Part shown: positions 55,059-64,000 of the stretch, in pieces
Layout of the letters: each line of letters starts with the position of its first letter
Position numbering within the stretch: the first letter of the stretch is position 1
Assembly (NCBI GenBank): GCA_017889585.1
Contig: JAGFZX010000012.1
Location: 20,666-84,665 of the forward strand
Direction of reading: 5' to 3'
Length of the DNA: 64,000 nucleotides
DNA from: Bacillota bacterium
GTDB taxonomy: Bacteria; Bacillota; Negativicutes; DSM-13327
Program-made: the position numbers and the translations under genes
The notes under the pieces: generated by a model
The model's database searches: none
What the model saw: the letters and a program-made list of their open reading frames with translations, nothing else
What the model was told of the DNA's origin: nothing

Positions 55059-55164
55059 GTTTTTTTTGCGTATAGATAAACAGCCCTCTCATTATAATTG
55101 GAAGGGCCTTTTCGCGCTAAACCGTTGAGCTGGGTTTTGGTTAAAAAATTTTTTATGGAACCTA

Positions 55165-55195
55165 TTGACTTTGAGTGCACTCCAAGTTGTAGTAT
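55165..55195 (+). promoter_or_regulatory. MerR-type promoter P6 (SGNH hydrolase)
   Basis: On the plus strand TTGACT (55165-55170), 19-base spacer, TAGTAT (55190-55195). Operator CTTTGAGTGCACTCCAAG at 55169-55186. Divergent from P5. Confidence 0.85.
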
Positions 55196-55284
55196 AAAAT
55201 AGAAATAATACTTTTTACTTGTACAGAGAGGAAAGGCTCAGGTATGTTAATTGAACTCTTCATAATAATTAAGGGAGGCAACCT

Positions 55285-56664
55285 ATGAGAAAGATATTAC
55301 AAAGAAGTACTTTTTTGATCATTTCATTAAGTTTTGCAATGCTAGTTTGGGCAGGATGCTTTATTTCCGGGACTACCGAGGTATTGTCTGCGTGGGCTGC
55401 ATGCTTGACACAGGCGCGGGCAACTAAACCTGTTCCGACCGTTAACTTTTCCCAACTAAGACAAGCTTCTATAAAGCCTGTACTGACCTGGACCAAAGTC
55501 GAAGGGGCGGTGGCCTACGAACTTGAGTTATTAACCAAACCACCAGAGAATCCCGATAAGCCAGGGGCATATCCAAACTGCTTTTTTTCAACAAAAAAAA
55601 TCTATGTTAATGGGTTTAACGCTGATTTATCTATGTCTTTCAAGGGTGAATCCTTCTATTGGCGCGTTCGTGGACTGGATATTGATGGCAAACCGATAAG
55701 TCGTTTCTCTGCTGGGGAAAAGGTATATATTGATCGGCAACAAGACATTATTCAAAAACCTGTTCCTACTTCCATTTTTAATCAGAGTGCTGGCGCTACA
55801 TTGCTATATCCGGTTTATGCCTGGATTCCAATCAATGGAGCGGAAAAATATGAGGTTGAAATACTGGATGATTTGCCGGAGAACCCCAACGGAGTTGCTC
55901 CATCCATTCACAGGATCGACTCCGCTATAGCTGTTGGGTTTGACTACTATGATGAAAATCCCAGAATTTCTAAGAACTCTTTTTACTGGAGAGTCAGGGG
56001 CCTGGACCAGGATGGAAACCCGGTCGGAGTGTATTCCGATGCTGGGAAATTCAGTGTAAACCCCAATAGGCGTATTACAGTAGCGACATATGGAGACAGT
56101 ATCACTCACGGCGGGGGCAGTGTTTCCTATTCACCGGCGGATTGGGAGTACAGCTATCAGTCTTATCTTGATTTCCCAAGTATAAACCTTGGCAAAAGCG
56201 GTGATACAAGTGAAACAATGGTGGAGAGGTTTGAGCAGGATGTTTTGCCTTTTCAGCCTCAGTATCTGATAATTTTGGCTGGTACAAACAGTCTACGGGG
56301 AGGTGAAACCGCGGAAAATGTTATAGCGGATTTGAAAGCGTTGAAAGAAAAATGTCTCGTCAACAATATCCGGCCTGTATTTTTGACGTTGCCGCCGATT
56401 AATCCAAACAATATCAACAAAGTATTTGATGAATCTACGGCTCCGGATTGGCAGGAGCAAATGCGGTTGGTTAACAATTTCATTCGGACTCAGGTACATA
56501 TCGATGTGGCGCGTCAAATGAAATACACAGACGGAATCCTTCCTTCGAAACTGGCAGTTGACGGGCTGCATTTGGACATTGATGGGAAAAAGAAAATTGC
56601 GGCCGCCGTGAATGCGGACTGGCCTCGTATTACAGAATTAGCCCGGCAGAACAGTATTGAATGA
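55285..56664 (+). CDS. Secreted SGNH/GDSL hydrolase with two N-terminal repeats
   Basis: The 459-residue protein has a signal peptide (FLIISLSFAMLVWAGCF; a cysteine follows AG, so a lipoprotein is possible). Residues about 47-150 and 153-255 are two copies of a fibronectin-like domain sharing YWRVRGLD.DG. The C-terminal hydrolase has YGDSITHGGGS (nucleophile Ser), ILAGTNSLRG and DGLHLDIDG (Asp-His). It probably removes acyl groups from an envelope glycan or lipid. AAGGGAGG precedes the ATG; MerR promoter P6 lies upstream. Confidence 0.88.
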   Translation: MRKILQRSTFLIISLSFAMLVWAGCFISGTTEVLSAWAACLTQARATKPVPTVNFSQLRQASIKPVLTWTKVEGAVAYELELLTKPPENPDKPGAYPNCFFSTKKIYVNGFNADLSMSFKGESFYWRVRGLDIDGKPISRFSAGEKVYIDRQQDIIQKPVPTSIFNQSAGATLLYPVYAWIPINGAEKYEVEILDDLPENPNGVAPSIHRIDSAIAVGFDYYDENPRISKNSFYWRVRGLDQDGNPVGVYSDAGKFSVNPNRRITVATYGDSITHGGGSVSYSPADWEYSYQSYLDFPSINLGKSGDTSETMVERFEQDVLPFQPQYLIILAGTNSLRGGETAENVIADLKALKEKCLVNNIRPVFLTLPPINPNNINKVFDESTAPDWQEQMRLVNNFIRTQVHIDVARQMKYTDGILPSKLAVDGLHLDIDGKKKIAAAVNADWPRITELARQNSIE

Positions 56665-56800
56665 CAAAAATTCGCCCAGAACATAAGTCTGAGCGAATAT
56701 AAAACATATATATAATTATCATAAAACCTTACTAAATTAGCCTACTTACACTGTAGATACCGAATTAGTCTTTCAATAATAACTCCTAGCACGTTTGAAA
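56665..56800 (-). repeat. Dispersed repeat family 1, copy D
   Basis: Hairpin ATTCGCTCAGAC...GTTCTGGGCGAAT at 56670-56697 with T5 on the minus strand, preceded by AGTAGGCTAATTTAG. It serves as the likely terminator of asnS, 125 bases after its stop, and as a converging terminator for the SGNH gene. Confidence 0.6.
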
Positions 56801-56821
56801 AAACTACGAATGAGATATACC

Positions 56822-58123
56822 TTATGGATACATTTTATGCAACATTCGCGGGAAAGGTATTGTTTCACGAATATGTTCAATCCCGCATAACCAGGCTACT
56901 GTGCGCTCAAGCCCTAAGCCAAAACCAGAATGGGGTACTGAGCCATACTTACGCAAATCAATATACCACTCAAAAGCCTCTAAGGGTAAGTTATGTTCCT
57001 GAATACGTTGCTTTAAAAGAGCAAGATCATCAATACGCTGGCCACCACCAATAATTTCACCATAACCTTCGGGTGCTAATAAATCAGCACCAAGTACAAC
57101 CTTCGGATCATTAGGATCTGGTTTCATATAAAAAGCTTTTATCTCAGTAGGATAGCGATGGACAAAAACAGGCAATCCAAAATGATTGGAAATAATCGTT
57201 TCATGAGGAGCACCAAAATCCTCGCCCCAAGAAAAATCTTCACCAGCTTCCCTTAAAATTTCGACTGCCTCTGTATAGCTTATCCGTGGAAAAGGTAATT
57301 GGATGCTCTTCAATTTTTCTACATCACGCCCTAATATTTTAAGTTCATTTCCACACTTGTTGAGCACTCTTTGAATTACATAATACACCATTTCTTCTTG
57401 AATATTAATATTCTCATCCATGTCACAATAAGCCATTTCTGCCTCTACCATCCAAAACTCCATTAAATGACGGCGCGTTTTTGATTTTTCCGCGCGAAAA
57501 GTAGGACCAAAACAGTATATTTTACCCAAGGCCATAGCATTGGCCTCACTATATAATTGACCACTTTGTGATAAAAATGCTTTTTCACCATGATAATCCA
57601 CTTCAAATAAAGTAGAAGTGCCTTCACAGGCTGCTGGCGTAAGAATCGGCGGATCTGCCAGCACAAAGTCATGTTGATAAAAAAACTCTCTAAACGCATG
57701 AGCAATCTCGGAACGCACCCGCAAAATAGCCATTTGCCGTGGAGTACGAATCCATAGATGACGATGCTCTGATAAAAAATCTACCCCATGCTCTTTATGA
57801 GTAATTGGATATTCTTCTGCTATTGATACAATCTCAAAACCAGTAACCTGCATTTCATAACCACCAGTAGCTCGCGGTTCTTCATTTACAATTCCAGTGA
57901 CCTTCATTGATGTTTCCTGTGTTACGGTTTTAAGTTTAGCAAAAACGTCTTCACCGATATCTTGTTTTACGATAACACACTGCAATAGACCACTACCATC
58001 ACGCATAATCAAAAACTTAATTTTGCCTGAACCACGCTGATTATATAGCCAGCCCTGTACAGTAACTTCTTCTCCTACGTACTTCCCAAGATTTTTTATT
58101 AATACTGTAGCCAAATAATCCAC
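56822..58123 (-). CDS. asnS: Asparagine-tRNA ligase
   Basis: The 433-residue class II synthetase charges tRNA-Asn. It has the N-terminal anticodon OB fold ([20 protein letters not shown]), motif 2 region ([20 protein letters not shown]) and motif 3 ([13 protein letters not shown]). YLEF-type residues [11 protein letters not shown] match AsnRS/AspRS; the short form without a GAD insertion is AsnRS-like. The frame can start at GTG 58123 or, with better ribosome-site spacing, at TTG 58114. No T-box was seen upstream. Confidence 0.93.
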   Translation of the reverse strand: MDYLATVLIKNLGKYVGEEVTVQGWLYNQRGSGKIKFLIMRDGSGLLQCVIVKQDIGEDVFAKLKTVTQETSMKVTGIVNEEPRATGGYEMQVTGFEIVSIAEEYPITHKEHGVDFLSEHRHLWIRTPRQMAILRVRSEIAHAFREFFYQHDFVLADPPILTPAACEGTSTLFEVDYHGEKAFLSQSGQLYSEANAMALGKIYCFGPTFRAEKSKTRRHLMEFWMVEAEMAYCDMDENINIQEEMVYYVIQRVLNKCGNELKILGRDVEKLKSIQLPFPRISYTEAVEILREAGEDFSWGEDFGAPHETIISNHFGLPVFVHRYPTEIKAFYMKPDPNDPKVVLGADLLAPEGYGEIIGGGQRIDDLALLKQRIQEHNLPLEAFEWYIDLRKYGSVPHSGFGLGLERTVAWLCGIEHIRETIPFPRMLHKMYP

Positions 58124-58330
58124 CCCTTGTGATTGTATTATCCGTATTTATTATAACCATGATATATTTTCCTACTAACATCCAAATTTCCTGCTATTAA
58201 CGGGCACTTAAAATACCATTAAACGCACACCATTATAATATCTGACTCAAAATGCTCCTATTAAATATATTCTGTGACATTATCTTTACATCGATTTGCA
58301 AGTTTGTGCCATGATTATGGTACGGCTTTA

Positions 58331-58347
58331 TTTTTTGCACCGGAACC
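58331..58347. repeat. IS6-like terminal sequence, isolated
   Basis: Reverse complement reads GGTTCCGGTGCAAAAAA. No transposase remnant lies beside it. Confidence 0.35.
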
Positions 58348-58375
58348 TTTTTTTCAGGATACCCATTAGGATATC

Positions 58376-58873
58376 TTAAAAGCATTTCGATTTTTTAGAG
58401 TTAATTCTAAATGATTTATTATCTATTGCCCTTTGTACTGCTAATATTCCATCTAAGTGATCGTATTCATGCTGAACTAGTTCAGACAAATCGCCCTCAA
58501 ATTCTAAAACACAATCGTTCCATTGCAAATCCTTATAGGATATTGTGCATTTTTTATATCTATTTAACTTTACTTCTAATCCAGGAAAACTCATACAGTC
58601 ATCCCACACTTGAATCTCTTCTTCTCCAAATTCCAATCTAGGATTAATAAGAGTATATGATTTTTTATCAAAATTCATATAGATAATTCTTAAAAACTCT
58701 CCAATTTGAGGAGCGGCAATAGCTCTACCAAAGCCATATCTTTCTCTAAAATTTAGTATTGTATCGTGCAAATCGTTAACTACCTGACTTATTGTATCCA
58801 TATCCCTGGTAGCCTCTCGTGAAACATTGTAAAGAGCTTTATTTCCTAAAAGCAATATTTCTCGTATAGCCAT
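58376..58873 (-). CDS. def: Peptide deformylase, divergent paralogue
   Basis: The 165-residue enzyme removes the formyl group from new proteins. Motif 1 is GRAIAAPQIG, motif 2 DDCMSFPG (family EGCLSxPG, so Glu-Gly is replaced by Asp-Asp) and motif 3 QHEYDHLDG with the zinc/iron ligands. The metal-binding Cys and two His are kept, so activity is likely; the changed motif 2 marks it as an accessory deformylase. AAGGGGGG precedes the ATG. Confidence 0.88.
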   Translation of the reverse strand: MAIREILLLGNKALYNVSREATRDMDTISQVVNDLHDTILNFRERYGFGRAIAAPQIGEFLRIIYMNFDKKSYTLINPRLEFGEEEIQVWDDCMSFPGLEVKLNRYKKCTISYKDLQWNDCVLEFEGDLSELVQHEYDHLDGILAVQRAIDNKSFRINSKKSKCF

Positions 58874-58964
58874 TTTCTAATTCCCCCCTTATATGATCTT
58901 TATTCTATTTGCAATGCTAAATACCTCTTCAAAGTTTAATATGTCAATGGGAATTTATCCTTAT

Positions 58965-60509
58965 TCACTTTTCCTTCAGTAACTGCCTAAGCTCTTCGCC
59001 ATCCAATTTTTCTCGTTGTAATAGGGTAGTTGCAATAAGATGTAGTTTATCAAGATTGGTTTTAATTATCTCCTCGGCTCCTGCACAAGCTTCCTCAAGT
59101 ATCCGATGTATTTCTCTATCTATGGCATAGCCCATTTCCTGGCTATTATTGGAAACTCGAGCAATATCACGCCCCAAAAAGACCTGTTCCTTAGATCGTG
59201 AAAAAGCGACTGGCCCCAATGTCTCGCTCATGCCGTATTCGCAGACCATTTTACGTGCAAGTTCGGTAGCCTGTATTAGATCATTATGCACTCCGGTGCT
59301 CGTTTCATTAAATATTAGAATTTCAGATACTTGACCACCCAGCAGAGTCTTAATCTGATCAAGAATTTCTGACCTAGTAAAATAACAGCGATCTTCCTTA
59401 GGCAAAGTAAGAGTATACCCACCAGCCTCGCCGCGCGGAATAATAGACACCCTATGAATTGGGTCAGCATGATTTGAGAACATCCCGACTATAACATGAC
59501 CAGCCTCATGGTACGCAGTAAGTTTCTTATCTCTTGCGTTAATAAAGCGGCTTTTACGCTCTGGTCCTGCCACTACACGTTCCACCGCTTCTTCCATGTC
59601 ATGCATATCTATACACGTTTTATCTTGGCGTGCAGCAAGAATTGCAGCTTCATTCACTACATTACTGAGGTCAGCTCCTGTAAAACCAGGTGTGCGACGA
59701 GCGAGAACTTCAAGATCCATCTTATCTGCTAAGGGTTTACTTCTAGTATGCACTTTTAATATCGCAATGCGCCCCCTAAGATCCGGTCGATCAACTACAA
59801 TCTGACGGTCAAACCGTCCTGGGCGTAAAAGTGCCGGATCAAGAATATCTGTTCGATTGGTTGCGGCAATAACAAAGACACCTTTATTAGCATCGAATCC
59901 ATCCATTTCTACTAGCAACTGGTTGAGTGTTTGTTCACGTTCATCATTTCCACCACCCACACCAGCCCCACGTTGACGACCGACAGCATCAATCTCGTCA
60001 ATGAATATGATGCATGGTGCTTTCTTTCGGGCTTCCTTAAACAGCTCGCGTACTCGAGAAGCACCGACACCGACATACATTTCTACGAATTCCGAACCAC
60101 TGATACTTAAGAAAGGCACTCCAGCCTCACCTGCTAGCGCCTTTGCCAGTAATGTTTTACCTGTGCCAGGAGGTCCGTACAACAGCACGCCTTTAGGAAT
60201 GCGCGCACCCAAATCACTAAATTTTTTGGGATGCCTGATAAACTCTAAAATTTCTTTCAATTCCTGCTTAGCCTCATCTGCGCCTTCTACATCTTTAAAA
60301 GTAATAATATTGGTATGCTTATTACGTAATTTAGCCTTATTTCCATGGTTTAGCATATCTGGCTTATTAACATTTTGTATCTGCTTCATTATAAAAAGCC
60401 AATCGCCAATCGAGAACAACATAGGCAGATTGGCTATAGACAACACTGGAATAGTGGCATTTAGCACCAGCTGTTTAAAACTCTTAAAGATAGATCTGGA
60501 TTTTTTCAC
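58965..60509 (-). CDS. ftsH: FtsH-type AAA protease, short form
   Basis: The 514-residue protein has an AAA domain (Walker A GPPGTGKT at 112-119, Walker B IIFIDEID at 167-174, second region of homology [20 protein letters not shown]) and a zinc protease domain (HEAGH at 334-338). It starts at GTG with GGAGA upstream. The usual N-terminal unit of two helices and an extracytoplasmic domain is missing: only one weak hydrophobic stretch ([20 protein letters not shown]) precedes the AAA domain. It is probably a specialised paralogue rather than the housekeeping FtsH. Confidence 0.92.
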   Translation of the reverse strand: MKKSRSIFKSFKQLVLNATIPVLSIANLPMLFSIGDWLFIMKQIQNVNKPDMLNHGNKAKLRNKHTNIITFKDVEGADEAKQELKEILEFIRHPKKFSDLGARIPKGVLLYGPPGTGKTLLAKALAGEAGVPFLSISGSEFVEMYVGVGASRVRELFKEARKKAPCIIFIDEIDAVGRQRGAGVGGGNDEREQTLNQLLVEMDGFDANKGVFVIAATNRTDILDPALLRPGRFDRQIVVDRPDLRGRIAILKVHTRSKPLADKMDLEVLARRTPGFTGADLSNVVNEAAILAARQDKTCIDMHDMEEAVERVVAGPERKSRFINARDKKLTAYHEAGHVIVGMFSNHADPIHRVSIIPRGEAGGYTLTLPKEDRCYFTRSEILDQIKTLLGGQVSEILIFNETSTGVHNDLIQATELARKMVCEYGMSETLGPVAFSRSKEQVFLGRDIARVSNNSQEMGYAIDREIHRILEEACAGAEEIIKTNLDKLHLIATTLLQREKLDGEELRQLLKEK

Positions 60510-60712
60510 AATAAGTCTCCTTTCCTTTATTATGTTATCTCATAATATTTTATGCACACCTCTGGTCCATGTTACAATTAATAGAACTCACTTCCCTCGT
60601 TGGCAGACAACCTGTAAGCTCAATCTTCGAACAATAAGATCTTTACTTTTAGGTTAATTATATACAAAGTTTCAATTGAATCCGCTACATAATTCTTGTT
60701 AAAAATCATCTA

Positions 60713-60760
60713 AAAAAAACGCCCATTACTTACTTATTCAGTAAATAATAGGTGTTTTTT
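60713..60760 (-). terminator. Terminator with T8 tail
   Basis: An imperfect stem (AACACCTATTATTTACT with AGTAAGTAATGGGCGTT on the minus strand) followed by eight T. With the next hairpin it closes the MFS gene transcript. Confidence 0.65.
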
Positions 60761-60765
60761 AAATA

Positions 60766-60810
60766 AAATTGAGCGCCATCAGTTTAGGTTACTGGGCGCT
60801 CAATTTTATT
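60766..60810. terminator. Bidirectional hairpin after the MFS gene
   Basis: AAAATTGAGCGCC pairs exactly with GGCGCTCAATTTT across an 18-base loop. It begins 18 bases after the MFS stop codon at 60828. Confidence 0.75.
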
Positions 60811-60827
60811 AATTTAAATTCTGTTCA

Positions 60828-62087
60828 TTAATTTTCAGTCGTCGACGCAATACGAGCATCAGCTTTTCCCGGTAATTTGACAAAGGATACAACTAACGCG
60901 GTAAAGACTAATGCGCCACCCATAAAGACAAATGCAGCATTATAACCGGACATACCAACTAAATAGCCGATTATAATTGGAGATAAGATACCACCTATAC
61001 TGCCACCTGCATTCATAACACCGGTCGCCATACCAACATAACTGCGTTTAACCGATTCCATCGGCATAGCCCATAAGGGACCAAACGCCATACCTACAAG
61101 AAATCCTGTACAAACCAAAAGTGCCATAGCAATATTTTCTGTTGGGGCTGCAACCACACCATAAAGCACCGGCCCGGCTGCTAAATTCACAAGAATTGCC
61201 TGCATTTTACGGTGGCCAACAAACACTTTATCGGAAAGCCAACCGCCAAATGGTTGAGCAATACCCAGCGCTAAGAACGGCAATCCTGAGTAGATACCCA
61301 TTTTCACCATTTCAAAACCACGTGCTTTTACTAAATAACTGGGCAACCAGGATAATAAACCAAAGAATGCACACATAAAGCCAAAATAAGTAAGAGCCAA
61401 TAAACAAATATTTCTGTTTTTCAGTACGCTCATTAGTCCTATACTCGCTTCTTCTGATGCTACCGGTGCTATTTCTACTTGTCCACTTTTAATATAATTA
61501 AATTCCTCTTTCGTGATGTTAGGATCCTCTTCCGGAGAATTTTTTACTAAAAAGTACAGTAACGGAAGTGTTACAAAACCCAATCCACCAAAAATATAGA
61601 ATAGCGCATGCCAGCCCCACTGCCCAATAATAGCCACGGCGATTGCTGGTGCAACAGCAGGACCAAAGGAACATGCAGAAGTAAAGATTGCATTAGCAGT
61701 TGCCCGTTCCTGATTGGGAAACCAGTTACTATTCAATTTGAAGGCACAAGGCGGCTGAAGACCTTCGCCAATGCCAAAAAGTACACGTACGATAAAAAAC
61801 TGGGAAAATGAACGCGCTACCCCTGTAGCTATCGTCATAAGCGACCACCATGTTAAGGCAACAAGCAGCACCTTTTTAGGACCGACTTTGTCGCTCAGAT
61901 AGCCGCCGGGTATTTGGAAAACAGTATATGATATAAAAAAGGCACTAAATAGATAACCGACTTGTTCCGGAGACAATGAGAATTCCTTGGATATCAGGGG
62001 CATAGCGACTGACAAATTTACCCGATCGAGAAATGCCACGAAAAATACGATCCATGATACAGCTAAAACTACCCAACGTTTTTTCAT
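60828..62087 (-). CDS. MFS transporter, anion:cation symporter family
   Basis: The 419-residue protein has twelve predicted helices and the ACS-family pattern: FFVAFLDRVNLSVAMPLISK, FQIPGGYLSDKVGPKK, GIGEGLQPPCAFKLNSNWFP and a repeat GGWLSDKVF in the second half. Members import organic anions such as hexuronates, glucarate or phthalate with a cation; the cargo here is not known. AGGAGG precedes the ATG. Single-gene transcript. Confidence 0.9.
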   Translation of the reverse strand: MKKRWVVLAVSWIVFFVAFLDRVNLSVAMPLISKEFSLSPEQVGYLFSAFFISYTVFQIPGGYLSDKVGPKKVLLVALTWWSLMTIATGVARSFSQFFIVRVLFGIGEGLQPPCAFKLNSNWFPNQERATANAIFTSACSFGPAVAPAIAVAIIGQWGWHALFYIFGGLGFVTLPLLYFLVKNSPEEDPNITKEEFNYIKSGQVEIAPVASEEASIGLMSVLKNRNICLLALTYFGFMCAFFGLLSWLPSYLVKARGFEMVKMGIYSGLPFLALGIAQPFGGWLSDKVFVGHRKMQAILVNLAAGPVLYGVVAAPTENIAMALLVCTGFLVGMAFGPLWAMPMESVKRSYVGMATGVMNAGGSIGGILSPIIIGYLVGMSGYNAAFVFMGGALVFTALVVSFVKLPGKADARIASTTEN

Positions 62088-62283
62088 ATACCTTTCCTCC
62101 TATTAATCCATTGGATTGCACATTTAGTTAAAACCCCTTGAAATTTAAAGCATTTATACCGAAACAATGCAGACTATTAAACCCAAACCAATTGTGCTTA
62201 AGGTTAAACTCCTACCTACTTTAAATTTATAATGGTATACCCAAGGCTGTCCCAAAAGCATATGAATATAACATGATTGAAAA

Positions 62284-63549
62284 TTACTTTCCTATCATAA
62301 TATTAAGGATTTCTACATCGGTGGATTTCATACCATAGCAGCCCATACGACCGATATTTTGAATTGTCTGTTCGTAATCCTTTTCCACAAGTCCTTCTCC
62401 GAATGGAAAGAATAAATCGTGTTTTGCCATTTCATAGCCCATAATGCCCGCATCTACTGCACTGGAAATCTTTGCTGCACAAGAAGCCTTAGCTCCATCA
62501 CATATAATGCCGCCCACATTACCCAAAGAATTGATGAGGGTCTTTCCAATGACATCATAATCAGCACCATTCAGATAAGCAATGCCGCAAGCTGCAGCCG
62601 CCCCTGCTGATACGGCTCCACAGTAAGCAGATAGGTTTCCAATATAACGCTTCTGGTGAAGGGACAAAAGGTTGGTCAGAACAAGAGCCCTGTAAAGGGT
62701 ATCCTCATCTACTCCAATCTCTTCAGCATAAACGACAACCGGCATAGTACAAGTGATCCCCTGATTGCCGCTTCCCGAGTTGATGACAACCGGGAGGGCA
62801 CAGCCATTCATTCTCGCATCAGAACCTGCTGCCGCTGCCGCTCGTGCCCTGATTCTTACATCATTACTGCCAAACCTTAGGAAAGTCTGTCCCACCTGGG
62901 CCCCCCATTTATTTGTCAAGCCTTCTTCTGATATGGCAGAATTGTACTTAATCTGTCTACTGATGATTTCTCTTACATCATCCAAATTTACTTCATCGGC
63001 AAACTGGAGTATGTCCCTGATATTGAGCTTTGACTTATCCCCAGACTCTTGAATTGCAATATCAGGTTTTTCAAATATCAACTGACCATTTTTTTCTATT
63101 CTGGCAATGTGGTTGTGCTTGATTCTTACTTCAACTGCTGCCGTTTCCTGTCCGGCTGTCAACTCTACGCGGATGAAAAGATTTTCTTCTCCTTCTTCCA
63201 GCTCACAGCTGCAGATTCCCTGGCTATATAACGTTTTGGTCTTATCGATATCTTCCTGTTTTACTTGGCTGATAACCTCAAGCTCCAGTTCTGGCTTCCC
63301 TGCGACGACGCCTAAAATGGCAGCCACTTCCACGCCCTTCTGACCGCCAGAATTAGGCACTACAACACCCTTCACATTTTTAATAATATTGCCGCTGCAA
63401 CGAACAACCATCTGTTCCGGTGTCTGCCCAAGGACCTCTCTTGCCTTTGCAGCCGTAAAGGCAATGGCAATCGGTTCCGTGCAGCCCATAGCCGGAATCA
63501 ATTCTCCTTTTAATATCTTAACATAATTATCGTACTGCATCTTATCCAT
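62284..63549 (-). CDS. cyuA: L-cysteine desulfidase-like / UPF0597 family (CyuA)
   Basis: The 421-residue protein from MDKMQYDNYVKILKGELIPA has the CyuA/UPF0597 motifs: GCTEPIAIAFTAAKA, VVPNSGGQKGVEVAAILGVV, and cysteines near the C-terminus (SAYCGAVSAG, IICDGAKASCAAKI). Those cysteines hold an Fe-S cluster in iron-sulfur serine/cysteine dehydratases. It breaks down cysteine to pyruvate, ammonia and sulfide. The start is fixed by AAGGAGAA eight bases upstream; the frame extends 27 codons further. It lies 28 bases after the thiazoline hydrolase gene. Confidence 0.9.
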   Translation of the reverse strand: MDKMQYDNYVKILKGELIPAMGCTEPIAIAFTAAKAREVLGQTPEQMVVRCSGNIIKNVKGVVVPNSGGQKGVEVAAILGVVAGKPELELEVISQVKQEDIDKTKTLYSQGICSCELEEGEENLFIRVELTAGQETAAVEVRIKHNHIARIEKNGQLIFEKPDIAIQESGDKSKLNIRDILQFADEVNLDDVREIISRQIKYNSAISEEGLTNKWGAQVGQTFLRFGSNDVRIRARAAAAAGSDARMNGCALPVVINSGSGNQGITCTMPVVVYAEEIGVDEDTLYRALVLTNLLSLHQKRYIGNLSAYCGAVSAGAAAACGIAYLNGADYDVIGKTLINSLGNVGGIICDGAKASCAAKISSAVDAGIMGYEMAKHDLFFPFGEGLVEKDYEQTIQNIGRMGCYGMKSTDVEILNIMIGK

Positions 63550-63577
63550 TAAGAGTTCTCCTTTTTTCAGTGCTGAA

Positions 63578-64000
63578 TTACTTAACTTTTTTAAAAAAGG
63601 ATATCTGACAGGTACTGTGACCGTTAGCAATAGTATCTCCTAAATGGAATTCAAATCCCATGGCCTTGGCAATGCCTCTGTCACCATCCATAGCCATGTC
63701 GCATAATTTCTCGCAAGTCGCATCATCAAGGCCCAAATCCTGCCATGCTTTCAGTAGTGGACAGTGATGGAATTCTAGATCCACTCTGTCCTCATTTTGG
63801 GCCTTGAATTCAATTTCAAAAGTCTTTACAACATTCGGAGTTAGGAAAGTCTCTGTAAAGCTTGTAACGCTTTGGGGATCCTTGCATTGGGATTTGAGTG
63901 CAGCCCCCTGGATCTTACCAGTTTCCGAAATTGCTTCACGGATGAATTTTTCTGTTTCTTCAGCCTTCCCTGCTTCCCTAGCCTTAGTGTACGTTAAACC
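63578..64000 (-). CDS. L-2-amino-thiazoline-4-carboxylate hydrolase (ATC hydrolase), partial
   Basis: A 140-codon C-terminal part, open to the window edge, contains EFHHCPLLKAWQDLGL, CEKLCDMAMDGDRGIAKAMG and FEFHLGDTIANGHSTCQISF. This matches ATC hydrolase-family (PF14196) proteins, which open the thiazoline ring on the way to cysteine. The next gene is CyuA, so this pair would turn the thiazoline to cysteine and then degrade it. The N-terminus is outside the window. Confidence 0.8.
   Translation of the reverse strand, partial: GLTYTKAREAGKAEETEKFIREAISETGKIQGAALKSQCKDPQSVTSFTETFLTPNVVKTFEIEFKAQNEDRVDLEFHHCPLLKAWQDLGLDDATCEKLCDMAMDGDRGIAKAMGFEFHLGDTIANGHSTCQISFFKKVK

Overview
The window is about 64 kb of low-GC DNA from an anaerobic Firmicute. 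It most likely comes from a diderm Negativicute of the Sporomusaceae type (Pelosinus- or Sporomusa-like). Reasons are a secreted beta-barrel protein ending in an aromatic residue (an outer-membrane protein in an otherwise Firmicute gene set), strong AGGAGG ribosome binding sites with many GTG and TTG starts, T-box leaders, and anaerobic glycyl-radical and Fe-S enzymes. No rRNA, tRNA, CRISPR array or intact prophage was seen. Almost all genes lie on the minus strand.

Region by region. 0-9.5 kb: end of a polysaccharide deacetylase, a small heat-shock protein, a PHP phosphoesterase, an aromatic acid exporter, a secreted DUF2271-like pair, and a MarR/AzlCD/TrmB block with shared operator-like palindromes. 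9.5-13 kb: small secreted protein, gene relics, a fosmidomycin-resistance-type MFS exporter and two tiny ORFs. 13-18 kb: a Crp-family regulator and hpdBCA, a 4-hydroxyphenylacetate decarboxylase (p-cresol formation) whose catalytic residues all fall at the positions known in Clostridioides difficile. 18-23 kb: a GGDEF/HD-GYP sensor and an alkaline phosphatase with a broken signal peptide. 23-26 kb: a MarR regulator and DAHP synthase behind two tandem tryptophan T-boxes. 26-31 kb: polysaccharide deacetylase and an EmrAB-type efflux pair with its TetR regulator and two operators. 31-40 kb: MBL hydrolase, outer-membrane protein with a Fur-like box, a decayed arsenite methyltransferase, a FtsX-type ABC transporter with DUF4418, an IS6 relic, and metNIQ plus a cupin.

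40-57 kb is the most distinctive part. An AdhR/NmlR-like MerR regulator (Cys52 present) sits beside six promoters that share one design: TTGACT, a 19-base spacer holding a CTTGGAGTTAACTCCAAG-like palindrome, then a -10 box. They drive the regulator itself, flavodoxin-type reductases, aldo-keto reductases, cupin, TatA, a MATE exporter, two secreted DUF362 proteins, a NapH/NapG-like membrane ferredoxin, LarE, LarB, a nickel permease and a secreted SGNH hydrolase. This looks like one electrophile- or redox-responsive regulon joining oxidoreductases, Tat export of Fe-S/DUF362 proteins and nickel-pincer cofactor synthesis. It is also decaying: several aldo-keto reductase fragments, an amber codon in larE and an A9 frameshift in one DUF362 gene.

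57-64 kb: asnS, a divergent peptide deformylase, a short FtsH paralogue, an MFS transporter, and a cysteine-desulfidase-like CyuA gene next to an L-2-amino-thiazoline-4-carboxylate hydrolase that runs off the window. Dispersed throughout are at least two families of intergenic repeats and scattered IS6-like terminal sequences.
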